Assembly: GCA_017940245.1 (NCBI GenBank) | Contig: JAGAYZ010000040.1 | Span: forward strand, 1 to 64,000 | Reading direction: 5' to 3' | Length of the DNA: 64,000 nt | Source: Muribaculaceae bacterium | GTDB lineage: Bacteria; Bacteroidota; Bacteroidia; Bacteroidales; Muribaculaceae | In this document: positions 17,489 through 26,800 of the stretch, piece by piece | How the letters are laid out: each line of letters begins with the position of its first letter | How positions within the stretch are numbered: the stretch's first letter is position 1 | Notes under the pieces: generated by a model | Told to the model about the DNA's origin: nothing | The model's input: the letters and a program-made list of their open reading frames with translations, nothing else | Database searches by the model: none | Position numbers and translations under genes: made by a program

Positions 17489-19576
17489 TTAGTTGGCAAT
17501 GACTTTGAATGTGGTTCCGTTGACCCGCACCATGTAGATGCCGCTGGTTACAGGATACTGGTTGATGCCTGGAGTCACGTTCACCACTGTGGCGATGCCG
17601 CTGGCCGAAACCAGTTGTGCGGTGGTGGCTTCTTGGGCTTCGATGATGATGGTGCCATTGCTGCCCCAAGCCTTGATGGGGCTGTCGTGCATGTCGTTTA
17701 CGCCGGTAATGGTGTTGTCAACGTAGGTCTGCGTCGACATGGCCCGGTAGTCGTGCTGGCGGTCGGCAAAGAAGACGTTGTCAACCAAAATGTTGCTGGT
17801 GTGGCTCACGTCGTGTGTGGCCGTAACCTCAAGCAAGAGCACTGCGCCATCGTTGCCTGCAATCACGTCGTTGTCCATTGAGAAGAGCACGATACGATAG
17901 GTGCCGTCGTCGCGGCGGTTCATTGCCACGGTGTGATGAGCGGTGCGGTCGGTGAGAGCAGGCTGTTCGCTAGCCAGTTCCAGTCCCTCTGATAGGGTGA
18001 TGTCGCACTGCAGGGCGTTGTAGGTAGCGTCGTTTCTTAGCTCAACTGGAACGGTGATGGTTTGACCGGCGGTGAGGTTGAGCCCTGTGATGGCCAGCTG
18101 GTCTTCGGTGGAGAGCATGCCTGCCATGGGGCCTTTGCCCTTAGCTGCGCGTATGGTGGTGTATTCCTTTTCCATGATGATGTCCACCATGCCGGTGATG
18201 TCGAGCACGTTGATTTCCTCATCGTCGTTATGTACATTGGCCGCAGGGAAGACAAATACTTCTGGTGTATAGTCCTGGATGTAATCCACAGTGGTGGTGA
18301 TGTCCAGCACGTTCACGCGCGAGTCGTCGTTGGCATCACCCAGCAGATAGTCGAGCATAATGTGGAAGTCTTTCCACTGGTCGGCCTGAGCAAAGAGATT
18401 GCTCACGTCGTTGTCGCGACGGGTGTCGAGTCGTACGGCAGGCTGATTGACGCCGGCCCATACGCTGTCGCCCAGTGTGGCCACATCGCCGAGCACGTCG
18501 ATTTGCGTCAATGCTGTCATGCCGGCCATGGCGCGAGAGCCAATGTAGGTGACCGATGCCGGCAGTACGAATGTTTCCATTGCGGTTGCTCCATAGAAAG
18601 CATAATCACCTATGTGCTCGGTGCCCTGGGGCAGGATTTGGGGCGTGTTGAGCAGGTTGTTGCCGGCAAAGGCATAATCGGCGAGCTTGGTCAGGGCCGG
18701 TATGGTGGCTTGAGTGAGTTGCTGCGTGTAGTAGAATGCACCTTCGCCCAGCGAGGTTACTGTCTCGGGCACTGTGATTTGCTGCAGTGGCGTGCGGGTG
18801 AATGCCCACGGCCCGATGGTGGTGAGCTGTGGCATGGCGGTGAGGTCGATGGAGGTGAGCCCCGAACCCGCAAAGGCTTCGGTTCCGATGGTAGTTATCT
18901 GGCAGTTGTCGCCCAAAGTGATCGACGTCAGTGCCGTGCAGCCGTTAAAAGCGCTGTTGCCTATCGTGGTAACTGCGTCGCCTAGAGTGACGTTGCTCAA
19001 ATGGGTGGCGCCCAAAAATGCGGCATTGCCCACTTGCGCGCAGTTGATTGTAATGCTTTCCAGTGCATCGCAACGAGAAAACGCGCCGTCGCCAATGCTG
19101 GTCAGCGTCGATGGCAGGCCTATGGTGGTGAGACCAGTGTGACTGAATGCATAAGCACCCAGCGTGGTGAGCCCTTCGGGCAATTGGATGCTGGTCAGAT
19201 TTTCGCAACCTGCCAGGGCTGCTTGCCCTATGCCCTCGAGGTTGGACGGCAAAACCAAGTGAGTGAGCCCGGTGCCCATGAGCATAGCGTGAGGCAATGT
19301 GCGAGCCGGATAGGAGGTGATGGAACTGGCGAGCGATGCGGTGGGGTCGCTGAAAGCAACGATGTCGGCTTGGCTCAGGTCCAGTTCGGTGAGTTGCGTC
19401 ATTTGCTCGGCGATGAACTTGAAGTCGCGCGCGTCCATCGTGCCTTTCACCGTGAGCGAAGTGGCTGTGAGGTCTTGCAGGTCGGAGCTCAAAGCCCCGG
19501 CAGTGGTCTCTATTTCGATGGCGCCGACGTGCATTGCCAGAGCAATGATGGCACCGAAGATGAATTGACGTTGCAT
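17489..19576 (-). CDS. Secreted BspA-type LRR protein with degenerate dockerin-like and cohesin-like modules
   Basis: A 695-residue paralogue of the downstream protein with the same layout. It has a signal peptide (MQRQFIFGAIIALAMHVGA), then BspA-type LRRs at about 60-400 (IGNSAFNGCTALTSITLG and similar). A dockerin-like pair is at about 410-470, but its calcium loops are altered (GDANDDSRVNVLDIT and NVHNDDEEINVLDITG). A cohesin-like domain is at about 490-608 (TAGQTITVPVELRNDATYN, then ALQCDITLSEGL). A T9SS-like tail ends in GIYMVRVNGTTFKVIAN. It lies 28 bases downstream of the stand-alone cohesin-like gene and 37 bases upstream of its paralogue. The degenerate loops suggest the dockerin pair may not bind calcium normally. 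Confidence 0.85.
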   Translation of the reverse strand: MQRQFIFGAIIALAMHVGAIEIETTAGALSSDLQDLTATSLTVKGTMDARDFKFIAEQMTQLTELDLSQADIVAFSDPTASLASSITSYPARTLPHAMLMGTGLTHLVLPSNLEGIGQAALAGCENLTSIQLPEGLTTLGAYAFSHTGLTTIGLPSTLTSIGDGAFSRCDALESITINCAQVGNAAFLGATHLSNVTLGDAVTTIGNSAFNGCTALTSITLGDNCQITTIGTEAFAGSGLTSIDLTAMPQLTTIGPWAFTRTPLQQITVPETVTSLGEGAFYYTQQLTQATIPALTKLADYAFAGNNLLNTPQILPQGTEHIGDYAFYGATAMETFVLPASVTYIGSRAMAGMTALTQIDVLGDVATLGDSVWAGVNQPAVRLDTRRDNDVSNLFAQADQWKDFHIMLDYLLGDANDDSRVNVLDITTTVDYIQDYTPEVFVFPAANVHNDDEEINVLDITGMVDIIMEKEYTTIRAAKGKGPMAGMLSTEDQLAITGLNLTAGQTITVPVELRNDATYNALQCDITLSEGLELASEQPALTDRTAHHTVAMNRRDDGTYRIVLFSMDNDVIAGNDGAVLLLEVTATHDVSHTSNILVDNVFFADRQHDYRAMSTQTYVDNTITGVNDMHDSPIKAWGSNGTIIIEAQEATTAQLVSASGIATVVNVTPGINQYPVTSGIYMVRVNGTTFKVIAN

Positions 19577-19604
19577 GCTGATATGAATGGTCTTAATGTA
19601 TGGA

Positions 19605-20090
19605 TTATTCTGCTTGAACGCTGGCTATGAAAACTTGGCTCTCGCTTTCGCCTCCCGACACAGGCACCGTTCGGTCGCTGGCTTGCATGGTGATGTCGGT
19701 CATGTAGATGATGCCAGATTTCTTGAAAGAGTCGCTGGCGGTGACGGGAATCTCAATCAGAACCCCGTCATAGCCTTTGAAGGACGCGTTGCTCATCGAA
19801 AACGACATGATGGTGTAAATGCCGTCCTTCTCGTGAGCCATGACAGAGTGTCCGCGGGCTCGGTTGGTAAGGGTGACATCGTCGCAGTTGATGGTGAGCC
19901 CTTCAGGGAGCTGTATGTCGGCTTGCAAGCTGATGATGCCCATGTCACATTCCATGTAGATTTCGGCAATCTTGGTTTCGCCGGGATTGATGGCGAAATC
20001 TTTGACGTACAGTCGATTGTCGGCAAGGCTGGAAATGGCGGTCATCATCAGTGCCAGGCTGAGTGCGAGTCGAGTGGTTTGCTTTTTCAT
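19605..20090 (-). CDS. Stand-alone secreted cohesin-like protein
   Basis: A 161-residue protein with a signal peptide (MKKQTTRLALSLALMMTAIS, cleavage near SLA-DN). The rest aligns by eye with the cohesin-like module of the next two genes. Shared features are a start of the type LYVKDFAINPGETKIAEIYM, then LQADIQLPEGLTI, then RARGHSVMAHEKDG, then YDGVLIEIPVTAS. It lacks LRRs, dockerin and the sorting tail. It is the first gene of the minus-strand run, with its own promoter. A free cohesin-like domain next to dockerin-bearing proteins suggests a partner role, but a general Ig-like or lectin fold is also possible. Confidence 0.75.
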   Translation of the reverse strand: MKKQTTRLALSLALMMTAISSLADNRLYVKDFAINPGETKIAEIYMECDMGIISLQADIQLPEGLTINCDDVTLTNRARGHSVMAHEKDGIYTIMSFSMSNASFKGYDGVLIEIPVTASDSFKKSGIIYMTDITMQASDRTVPVSGGESESQVFIASVQAE

Positions 20091-20132
20091 ATCTATAATA
20101 ACGTTTTAAAGCTCATAATATTATACAACTTG

Positions 20133-20140
20133 CAAAGATA
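20133..20140 (-). promoter_or_regulatory. -7 element of the cohesin-like/LRR gene run
   Basis: TATCTTTG on the minus strand, 43 bases upstream of the first start codon. It fits TAnnTTTG; the -33 element is not obvious. Confidence 0.55.
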
Positions 20141-20188
20141 ATAAAAATCATTGAGTTAAAACGAATTTGGCTCAAAATATTTAGATAA

Positions 20189-20224
20189 AAAAGGCGATGG
20201 TCGCTTGTGAGACCATCGCCTTTT
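20189..20224 (-). terminator. Terminator of the rplU-rpmA operon
   Basis: A perfect 14-base stem (20189-20202 and 20211-20224) with an 8-base loop, followed on the minus strand by a TTTTTTAT-like run. It lies just after rpmA. Confidence 0.85.
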
Positions 20225-20271
20225 AGATTTTTTGTGCCTAAAAGCGCGTTTCTGTCGAAGTGAAACGGATT

Positions 20272-20541
20272 TTAGTTCTGCTCGTCCTTGGGGGCAGCCA
20301 CTACGTTAATGTAAGTGTGGCCGGCACGCTTCTGGAACTCTACTGTGCCATCAATGAGTGCATAGAGAGTGTGGTCGCGACCCATACCCACGTTCAGACC
20401 CGGGCGGTTCACCGTGCCGCGCTGACGGCGGATGATGTTACCAGCCTTTGCGAATTGACCGCCATAAATTTTAACGCCAAGTCGCTTGCTTTCGCTCTCG
20501 CGACCGTTCTTCGAACTACCTACACCTTTTTTATGTGCCAT
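20272..20541 (-). CDS. rpmA: 50S ribosomal protein L27
   Basis: An 89-residue basic protein of standard L27 length. The N terminus [20 protein letters not shown] and the core [11 protein letters not shown] are diagnostic. L27 reaches the peptidyl-transferase centre of the 50S subunit. It starts directly with the mature form (no cleavable N-terminal extension, unlike Firmicutes). It lies 20 bases downstream of rplU, the conserved pairing, and a terminator follows. Confidence 0.98.
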   Translation of the reverse strand: MAHKKGVGSSKNGRESESKRLGVKIYGGQFAKAGNIIRRQRGTVNRPGLNVGMGRDHTLYALIDGTVEFQKRAGHTYINVVAAPKDEQN

Positions 20542-20561
20542 AATCGATAAAATTTTAGGGG

Positions 20562-20882
20562 TTAAGCAACTACTTCTTTAATTTTCAGCAAGGTGAAGTA
20601 CTGGCGATGGCCGTTGAGACGGCGATAGCCTTTGCGACGTTTCTTCTTGAAAACGATCACGTGCTCACCCTTCACGAGCGGAGTTTCCACCTCGCATACA
20701 ACCTTGGCACCTTCTACGGTAGGTGCGCCCACTGTCACAGCACCGTCGGCATCTACGAGCAGAACCTTGTTGAACTCTACAGCGTCACCTTCGTTCTTCT
20801 CGTCGCCGAGATAGTGAACATACAGCTTCTTGCCGGCCTCGGCGCGGAACTGTTGTCCCTGAATTTCTACAATTGCGTACAT
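20562..20882 (-). CDS. rplU: 50S ribosomal protein L21
   Basis: A 106-residue protein of typical L21 length. It begins [20 protein letters not shown] and carries the family signature [15 protein letters not shown] near the C terminus, which contacts 23S rRNA. It is the first gene of the rplU-rpmA operon. Its leader contains a short hairpin (20917-20931) that might regulate translation, but I recognise no described leader motif. Confidence 0.98.
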   Translation of the reverse strand: MYAIVEIQGQQFRAEAGKKLYVHYLGDEKNEGDAVEFNKVLLVDADGAVTVGAPTVEGAKVVCEVETPLVKGEHVIVFKKKRRKGYRRLNGHRQYFTLLKIKEVVA

Positions 20883-20916
20883 TTAATTAATTGTATTTCA
20901 AGTTAGTCCGTACGGC

Positions 20917-20931
20917 GGCATGAGCCATGCC
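20917..20931 (-). other. Small hairpin in the rplU leader
   Basis: A 6-base stem GGCATG/CATGCC with a 3-base loop, about 35 bases upstream of the rplU start, in the 5' untranslated region. It may be an autoregulatory element or may be fortuitous. Confidence 0.3.
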
Positions 20932-20968
20932 CATGCACTTATTGGAGCCTTTCGGGAAAATGCGACTG

Positions 20969-20998
20969 CAAAGGTACATATTCCGTGTGGAATGGCAA
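20969..20998 (-). promoter_or_regulatory. Promoter of rplU-rpmA
   Basis: Minus-strand TACCTTTG at 20969-20976, with TTG at 20996-20998 and a 19-base spacer. This is an excellent fit to the Bacteroidales consensus. Confidence 0.75.
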
Positions 20999-21165
20999 TG
21001 TGAAAGTAAGGATAAATAAAGAATGTTTAACAATTTATAAGACTGGCGGTCTCTCCTAATGTGAGAGTGACTATGGAGGTGGTGTAGGAATTTTTTTAAA
21101 AATATAGGACATAGTCCTATTGAAGTGCGTCGCAATAAAATGGAAGTGAAAAACTAAAAAAAAGA

Positions 21166-21197
21166 TTTTTGCATTTCAATTTTATCTACTACCTTTG
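21166..21197 (+). promoter_or_regulatory. Promoter of topA
   Basis: TTTTG at 21166-21170 and TACCTTTG at 21190-21197, separated by 19 bases. The leader to the topA ATG is about 75 bases; I see no recognised RNA element in it. The 398-base gap between rplU and topA otherwise holds only the two divergent promoters. Confidence 0.75.
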
Positions 21198-21280
21198 CAG
21201 CCGATTTTTTTAGAAACATAATTAATTAAGGTGGCTACTGCCCCTGGTGGTGTGGTAACCGTAATACAAGATAGAAGATT

Positions 21281-23650
21281 ATGCCGGAGAATCTAGTGAT
21301 TGTTGAGTCGCCTGCAAAGGCGAAGACGATTGAAAAATTTCTGGGAAAAGACTACAAAGTGATGTCGAGCTATGGTCATATTCGTGACTTGCACAAGAAA
21401 GATTTCAGCATCGATGTGAACGATGGGTTCAATCCCATCTATGAGATACCCGAAGACAAACGCGAGCTGGTGGCCGGTCTCAAAGCGGCAGCCAAGAAGG
21501 CCAAGACCGTGTGGCTGGCCAGTGATGAAGACCGCGAGGGAGAGGCCATTGCCTGGCATCTGTATGAAGTGCTGGGATTAAAGCCCGAGACGACCAAGCG
21601 CATCGTGTTTCACGAAATCACCAAGACCGCTATTCTGGAGGCCATTGAGCATCCTCGCGACATCGACCTGAATTTGGTTGATGCGCAGCAGGCTCGCCGT
21701 GTGCTGGACCGCATCGTGGGCTTCGAGCTATCGCCGGTGCTGTGGAAAAAAATCAAGCCTGCGCTCTCGGCCGGTCGTGTGCAGAGTGTGGCGGTGCGTC
21801 TCATTGCCGAGCGGGAAGAAGAGATCAAAAACTTCAAGAGTGAGGGTTATTACCGCATTACCGCTCAGTTTACGGCCGATGAAGAAGGTCAACCGGTTGC
21901 TGCCGAGCTCAACCGTCGCTTGGCTTCACGCGCCGAGGCCATGACCTTTGTCGAAAATTGCTCCAATGCCACGTTCAGTGTGGCCGGCGTGAGTGTAAAA
22001 CCTGTGAAAAAGTCGCCTGCTCCGCCTTTCACCACGTCCACGCTGCAGCAAGAAGCCGCTCGCAAACTGGGATTCTCGGTGAGCCAGACTATGCGTGTGG
22101 CACAGTCGCTCTATGAGGCCGGACACATTACTTACATGCGTACCGACTCGGTGAACCTGAGTGCTCTGGCCATGAGCACCATCAGCAAGGAGATTAAAGA
22201 CAACATAGGAGCCAAGTATTACAAGGCTCGTCGTTACCACACCACCAGCAAGGGTGCACAGGAGGCGCACGAGGCCATTCGCCCCACTTTCATCAACACA
22301 CACGAAATCTCGGGGACGGCACAAGAGAAAAAACTTTATAACCTGATCTGGAAACGCACCATCGCCTCGCAGATGGCCGATGCCGAGCTGGAACGCACCA
22401 CCATTGACGTGAGAGTGGATTATGCCGACGGCAAATCCGGTGCGACCGGCGATAACCGTCGCGTGAATAACGACGACCTGTTTGTGGCTACGGGAGAAGT
22501 GATCAAGTTCGACGGATTCTTGAAGGTTTATATGGAATCGACCGACGACGAGAATACATCGGCAGGAGACCTTGCCGTGCTGCCTAATTTGGAACAAGAT
22601 CAACAACTGCAGGCCCAGGAAGTGGTGGCCACGCAGCGCTTCACGCAACAGCCCATTCGCTACACCGAGGCTTCGCTCGTGCGCCGGCTGGAGGAACTGG
22701 GCATAGGTCGTCCGTCGACCTACGCACCTACAATCTCCACCATTCAAGCCCGTGAGTATGTGCAGAAAGGAGAGAAGAAGGGTGAGAAGCGCGAGTTTGA
22801 AATCATCACGCTCAAGAAAGGAAAAATAACCACCCGCACTAGGAGTGAGATGGTGGGAGCCGAGAAAGGCAAATTGATTCCCACCGACATCGGTATGGTG
22901 GTCAACGATTTCCTGCTCAAGTATTTCCCCACTATCATGGACTATAATTTCACGGCTCGTGTTGAGAATAACTTCGACGAAATCGCAGAAGGGAAAGAGC
23001 GCTGGAACGATGAGATTTCGCGCTTCTACAAAGATTTTCATCCCAATATCGAGAAAGTTTCTACCATGCGGCTCGAGCACAAAGTGGGCGAGCGTGTGCT
23101 GGGCGTCGACCCCCAATCGGGAAAACCCGTGTCGGTGAAAATCGGTCGGTATGGGCCACTGGTGCAATTGGGAAGTTCCGACGATGAGGAGAAACCGCGC
23201 TTTGCCTCGTTGCTCAAGAGCCAGAGCGTTGCAACGCTCACGCTGGAAGAAGCCCTGCGCCTGTTCGAACTGCCGCGGGTGCTCGAAGACTACGAGGGTG
23301 AGCCTATCATGGTGGCCGTGGGTCGCTTCGGCCCCTATCTGAAACATGGCAAAACTTTTGTGTCTATCCCCAAAGACATCGCGCCGCTCGAAATCACACA
23401 CGACCAGGCTGTGGAACTGATCGAGGCCAAGCGCAAAGCCGATGAGCAGAAGGTGATCAAGACATTTGCCGAGGAGCCGGAATTGCAGGTGCTCAATGGT
23501 CGTTTCGGTCCCTATATCAGTTACAAAAAGCAGAATTATAAGATTCCGCGCAAGACCGACCCTGCCTCGCTCACGCTGGACGATTGCCGTGCTATTGTGG
23601 AGGCCGGCCCTGCTCCCAAGACTGCGCGTCGCCGCGCTGCACGCAAGTAG
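21281..23650 (+). CDS. topA: DNA topoisomerase I (type IA)
   Basis: A 789-residue enzyme that relaxes negative supercoils by single-strand passage. The Toprim domain starts at once (LVIVESPAKAKTIEKFLG) with its acidic SDEDREGEAIAWHL. The active-site Tyr is in ITYMRTDSVNLS, at about residue 286. The C terminus has repeats of the type GRFGPYLKHGKTFVSIP and GRFGPYISYKKQNYKIP and no Cys4 zinc ribbons, unlike the E. coli enzyme. It is monocistronic, with its own promoter and terminator. Confidence 0.97.
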   Translation: MPENLVIVESPAKAKTIEKFLGKDYKVMSSYGHIRDLHKKDFSIDVNDGFNPIYEIPEDKRELVAGLKAAAKKAKTVWLASDEDREGEAIAWHLYEVLGLKPETTKRIVFHEITKTAILEAIEHPRDIDLNLVDAQQARRVLDRIVGFELSPVLWKKIKPALSAGRVQSVAVRLIAEREEEIKNFKSEGYYRITAQFTADEEGQPVAAELNRRLASRAEAMTFVENCSNATFSVAGVSVKPVKKSPAPPFTTSTLQQEAARKLGFSVSQTMRVAQSLYEAGHITYMRTDSVNLSALAMSTISKEIKDNIGAKYYKARRYHTTSKGAQEAHEAIRPTFINTHEISGTAQEKKLYNLIWKRTIASQMADAELERTTIDVRVDYADGKSGATGDNRRVNNDDLFVATGEVIKFDGFLKVYMESTDDENTSAGDLAVLPNLEQDQQLQAQEVVATQRFTQQPIRYTEASLVRRLEELGIGRPSTYAPTISTIQAREYVQKGEKKGEKREFEIITLKKGKITTRTRSEMVGAEKGKLIPTDIGMVVNDFLLKYFPTIMDYNFTARVENNFDEIAEGKERWNDEISRFYKDFHPNIEKVSTMRLEHKVGERVLGVDPQSGKPVSVKIGRYGPLVQLGSSDDEEKPRFASLLKSQSVATLTLEEALRLFELPRVLEDYEGEPIMVAVGRFGPYLKHGKTFVSIPKDIAPLEITHDQAVELIEAKRKADEQKVIKTFAEEPELQVLNGRFGPYISYKKQNYKIPRKTDPASLTLDDCRAIVEAGPAPKTARRRAARK

Positions 23651-23673
23651 AACGATGCGATAGAAACACAGTC

Positions 23674-23709
23674 AAGCCTTGGCATGGGTGAAAAACCATG
23701 TCGAGGCTT
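23674..23709 (+). terminator. topA terminator
   Basis: A 14-base stem (23674-23687 and 23696-23709, including two G-U pairs) with an 8-base loop, followed by TGATTTTTG. It starts 23 bases after the topA stop. Confidence 0.75.
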
Positions 23710-23788
23710 TGATTTTTGTCAGAAAAGTAGTGACGTAGGTTAGGGCCAAGTTGCTCACGCTCGAAAAAACAAAAAAAACAAATTTTTC

Positions 23789-23820
23789 TTTTGCTTTTCG
23801 ATTGCTTATTCGTAACTTTG
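23789..23820 (+). promoter_or_regulatory. Promoter positioned for a leaderless transcript
   Basis: TTTTG at 23789-23793 and TAACTTTG at 23813-23820, spaced 19 bases, form a near-ideal promoter. The ATG of the next gene is at 23826, five bases after the -7 box, which is where transcription should begin. Confidence 0.7.
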
Positions 23821-23825
23821 TGGCT

Positions 23826-26800
23826 ATGAAAACCTCAATTGCCAATCAGTTATACTTAAAGGACACTGCGTTCAACAGTCTGATGCAGCAGCGCATCTAC
23901 AACGTGTTGCTTGTGGCCAGCACCTACGATGCTTTCATGCTCGAGGAGGACGGCCGCATCGAGGAGCAAATTTTCCTGGAATACGTGTCGCTCAACCTGA
24001 GTTCTCCGCCTCGGGTGACGCTGGTGGGCGACTATGCCGAGGCAGCAGCTATGCTGGCCGAGAAGCACTTTGATCTCATCATAGCCATGCCAGGCGGAGA
24101 TGTGACGGTCACCTTTTCGCAGGCATCGGCCATCAAAGCGCAGTACCCTCACATCCCCTTCGTGGTGCTCACTCCATTTTCGCGTGAGGTGTCGAGACGA
24201 CTGGCAGGCGAGGATTTCAGCGGGGTGGACTATGTGTTCAGCTGGCTGGGCAATGTGGAATTGCTGGTGGCTATCATCAAACTGCTGGAAGACAGGATGA
24301 ATGCTCCACACGATGTGCTGGAAGTGGGCGTGCAGATGATTATGGTGGTTGAAGACTCGGTGAGGTTCTACTCGTCGGTGCTGCCAGCCATCTACAAATT
24401 TGTGCTCAACCAGTCTCGCATATTCTCAACCGAGGCGCTCAATGGCCACGAGGCTAAGTTGCGCATGCGTGGGCGCCCCAAGGTGATGCTGGCCCGCGAC
24501 TATGAAGAGGCTCTGGCACTATATGAAGAGTATCACGACAATATGCTGGGCATCGTCAGTGATGTGTCGTTTAAGCGTGCTGGAGTCAAAGACCGTGGCG
24601 CTGGTTTGGCCCTTGCTCGCGAATTGCGTCGCCGCGATCCATATCTGCCCATCATCATTGAGTCTAGCGAGAGTGAGAACCGCGACCATGTGGCCGACTT
24701 CGACGGGGTGTTCCTTGACAAAAATTCAAAGAAACTGCCTGTGGATTTGGGCAAGACCATCACACAGCTGTTTGGTTTCGGCGATTTTATTGTGCGTGAC
24801 CCCCACACCCAAGAAGAAGTGATGCGCTTGCACGACCTCAAGGACTTCCAGTATAGATTCCATGAGATTCCCGACGAGTCGCTGCTTTATCATGGCAAGC
24901 GCAACGATATCTCGCGCTGGCTCTACTCCCGTGCCTTGTTTCCCATCGCTCAAGTGGCTAAGATGCACCCTATGACCGATGTTGGCGAGGCCGATGCGGT
25001 GCGCAACCTGTTGCAGGAACTTATCGTGCGCTACCGCAAGATGAAAAACCAGGGCGTTGTGGCCGAGTTCCGGGCCGACCGTTACGACCGTTATTCCAGT
25101 TTTGCCCGCATAGGGCAGGGTTCGCTGGGAGGAAAAGGCCGTGGCTTGGCGTTCATCGATTCCATCATCAAGCGCAACCCTCAGTGTGAAGATTTCCAGG
25201 GGGTGACCGTGCGCATACCTCACACGATAGTGCTGTGCACCGACGTTTTCGATGAGTTTATGGAAACCAACGGATTGTATCCGCTGGCGTTGTCGGACGT
25301 GGATGACAAGGAAATACTTGATGCCTTCCTTGCGGCACGCCTTCCCGACCGTCTTGTCGAGGATTTCGCGGCCATATACGATGTGATTGAAGGACCACTC
25401 GCCATACGCAGCAGCAGTTTGCTCGAAGATAGCCATTACCAGCCATTTGCCGGCATCTATGCCACCTACATGGTGCCGCATTTGCCCGATAAAGAACAAT
25501 CCATCGGCCTGCTGGCTACCGCAGTCAAGGCGGTCTATGCCTCGGTGTTCTACCGCGACAGTAAGGCTTATATGGTGGCCACGAGCAACGTGATAGACCA
25601 AGAAAAAATGGCGGTTATCATTCAGGAAGTTGTAGGACAACAGCATGGGCAGTACTACTATCCATCGTGCGCTGGAGTGGGGCGGTCGCTCAACTATTAT
25701 CCAGTGGGCGAAGAACGCGCTGCCGACGGTGTGTGCGAAGTGGCCGTGGGGCTAGGAAAACACATCGTGGATGGTGACCGCTCACTGCGATTCTCGCCTC
25801 GACATCCGCGACACGTGCTACAGACCAGTACGCTGCAACTGGCACTGCGCGACACGCAGACCACCTTCTGCGCTCTAGATACTAGTATGGCGGATGCGCA
25901 ATTTACGGTCGATGAGGGATTTAATATTGCCCGCCTGCCCATTCAGGCAGCGGCCGACCGTGGCGAACTGCGCTACATGGTATCGACCTATGATTTCCAG
26001 AATGAGCGTCTCATTGACAACGACACCATGCCGGGGCGCAAGGTGGTTACCTTTGCCAACGTCTTGCGGCACGATACTTTCCCGCTGGCTTCCATTGTTG
26101 ATTTCATGCTCACCACTGGACAGCAGCAGATGGGCCGCCCCGTAGAGGTGGAGTTTGCTGCGGTGATGAATACCGATGGCTCGAGCGAAAATCGCGGCAC
26201 ACTCTACTGGTTGCAGATACGCCCTATGGTGGACCGCTGCGAGATGCTGGATGAGGAAGTGCTGAACTGGCCGCATGAAAAAGCGCTAATAATTAGCGAC
26301 AAAGCCCTGGGCCATGGTGCTACCGATGGAATAAGATCGGTTTTAATGGTGAAACCCGAAAAGTTTTCTTTTGCAAATAATGCAGCCATTGCTGCCGAGA
26401 TTGAAAAAATAAATAGTAACTTTACAGCCGCAAATGAGAATTACATTCTCATCGGTCCCGGCAGGTGGGGCTCGAGCGACGCTGCCCTGGGTATCCCGGT
26501 GAAGTGGCCGCACATTTCGGCGGCGCGCCTCATCGTGGAGACAGCAGTAGACGGCAATAGGATAGAGCCTAGTCAAGGCACCCATTTTTTCCAAAACCTC
26601 ACCTCGTTTGGTGTGGGGTATTTCACGGTGGGAGGCCCCGATAGCGAGAGTTGGCTGGATATGGATTATCTGAGCCGGTGCGAAGCGGCTTACGAGAGCG
26701 AGTTCCTGCGTCTCATCAAATTTGACGAGCATCTGCCCATTGCCATTAACGGGCCCAAAGGCTGCGGCATCGTGCTCAAGCCCGGAGTAGAGCTGAATCC

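Noticed and set aside
20883..21280. Riboswitch or small RNA between rplU and topA
   Set aside because: Only promoters and one small hairpin are seen; no known motif is recognised.
21926..23401. 491-codon open frame opposite topA
   Set aside because: Mirror of topA codons (His/Leu-rich translation), with no domain.
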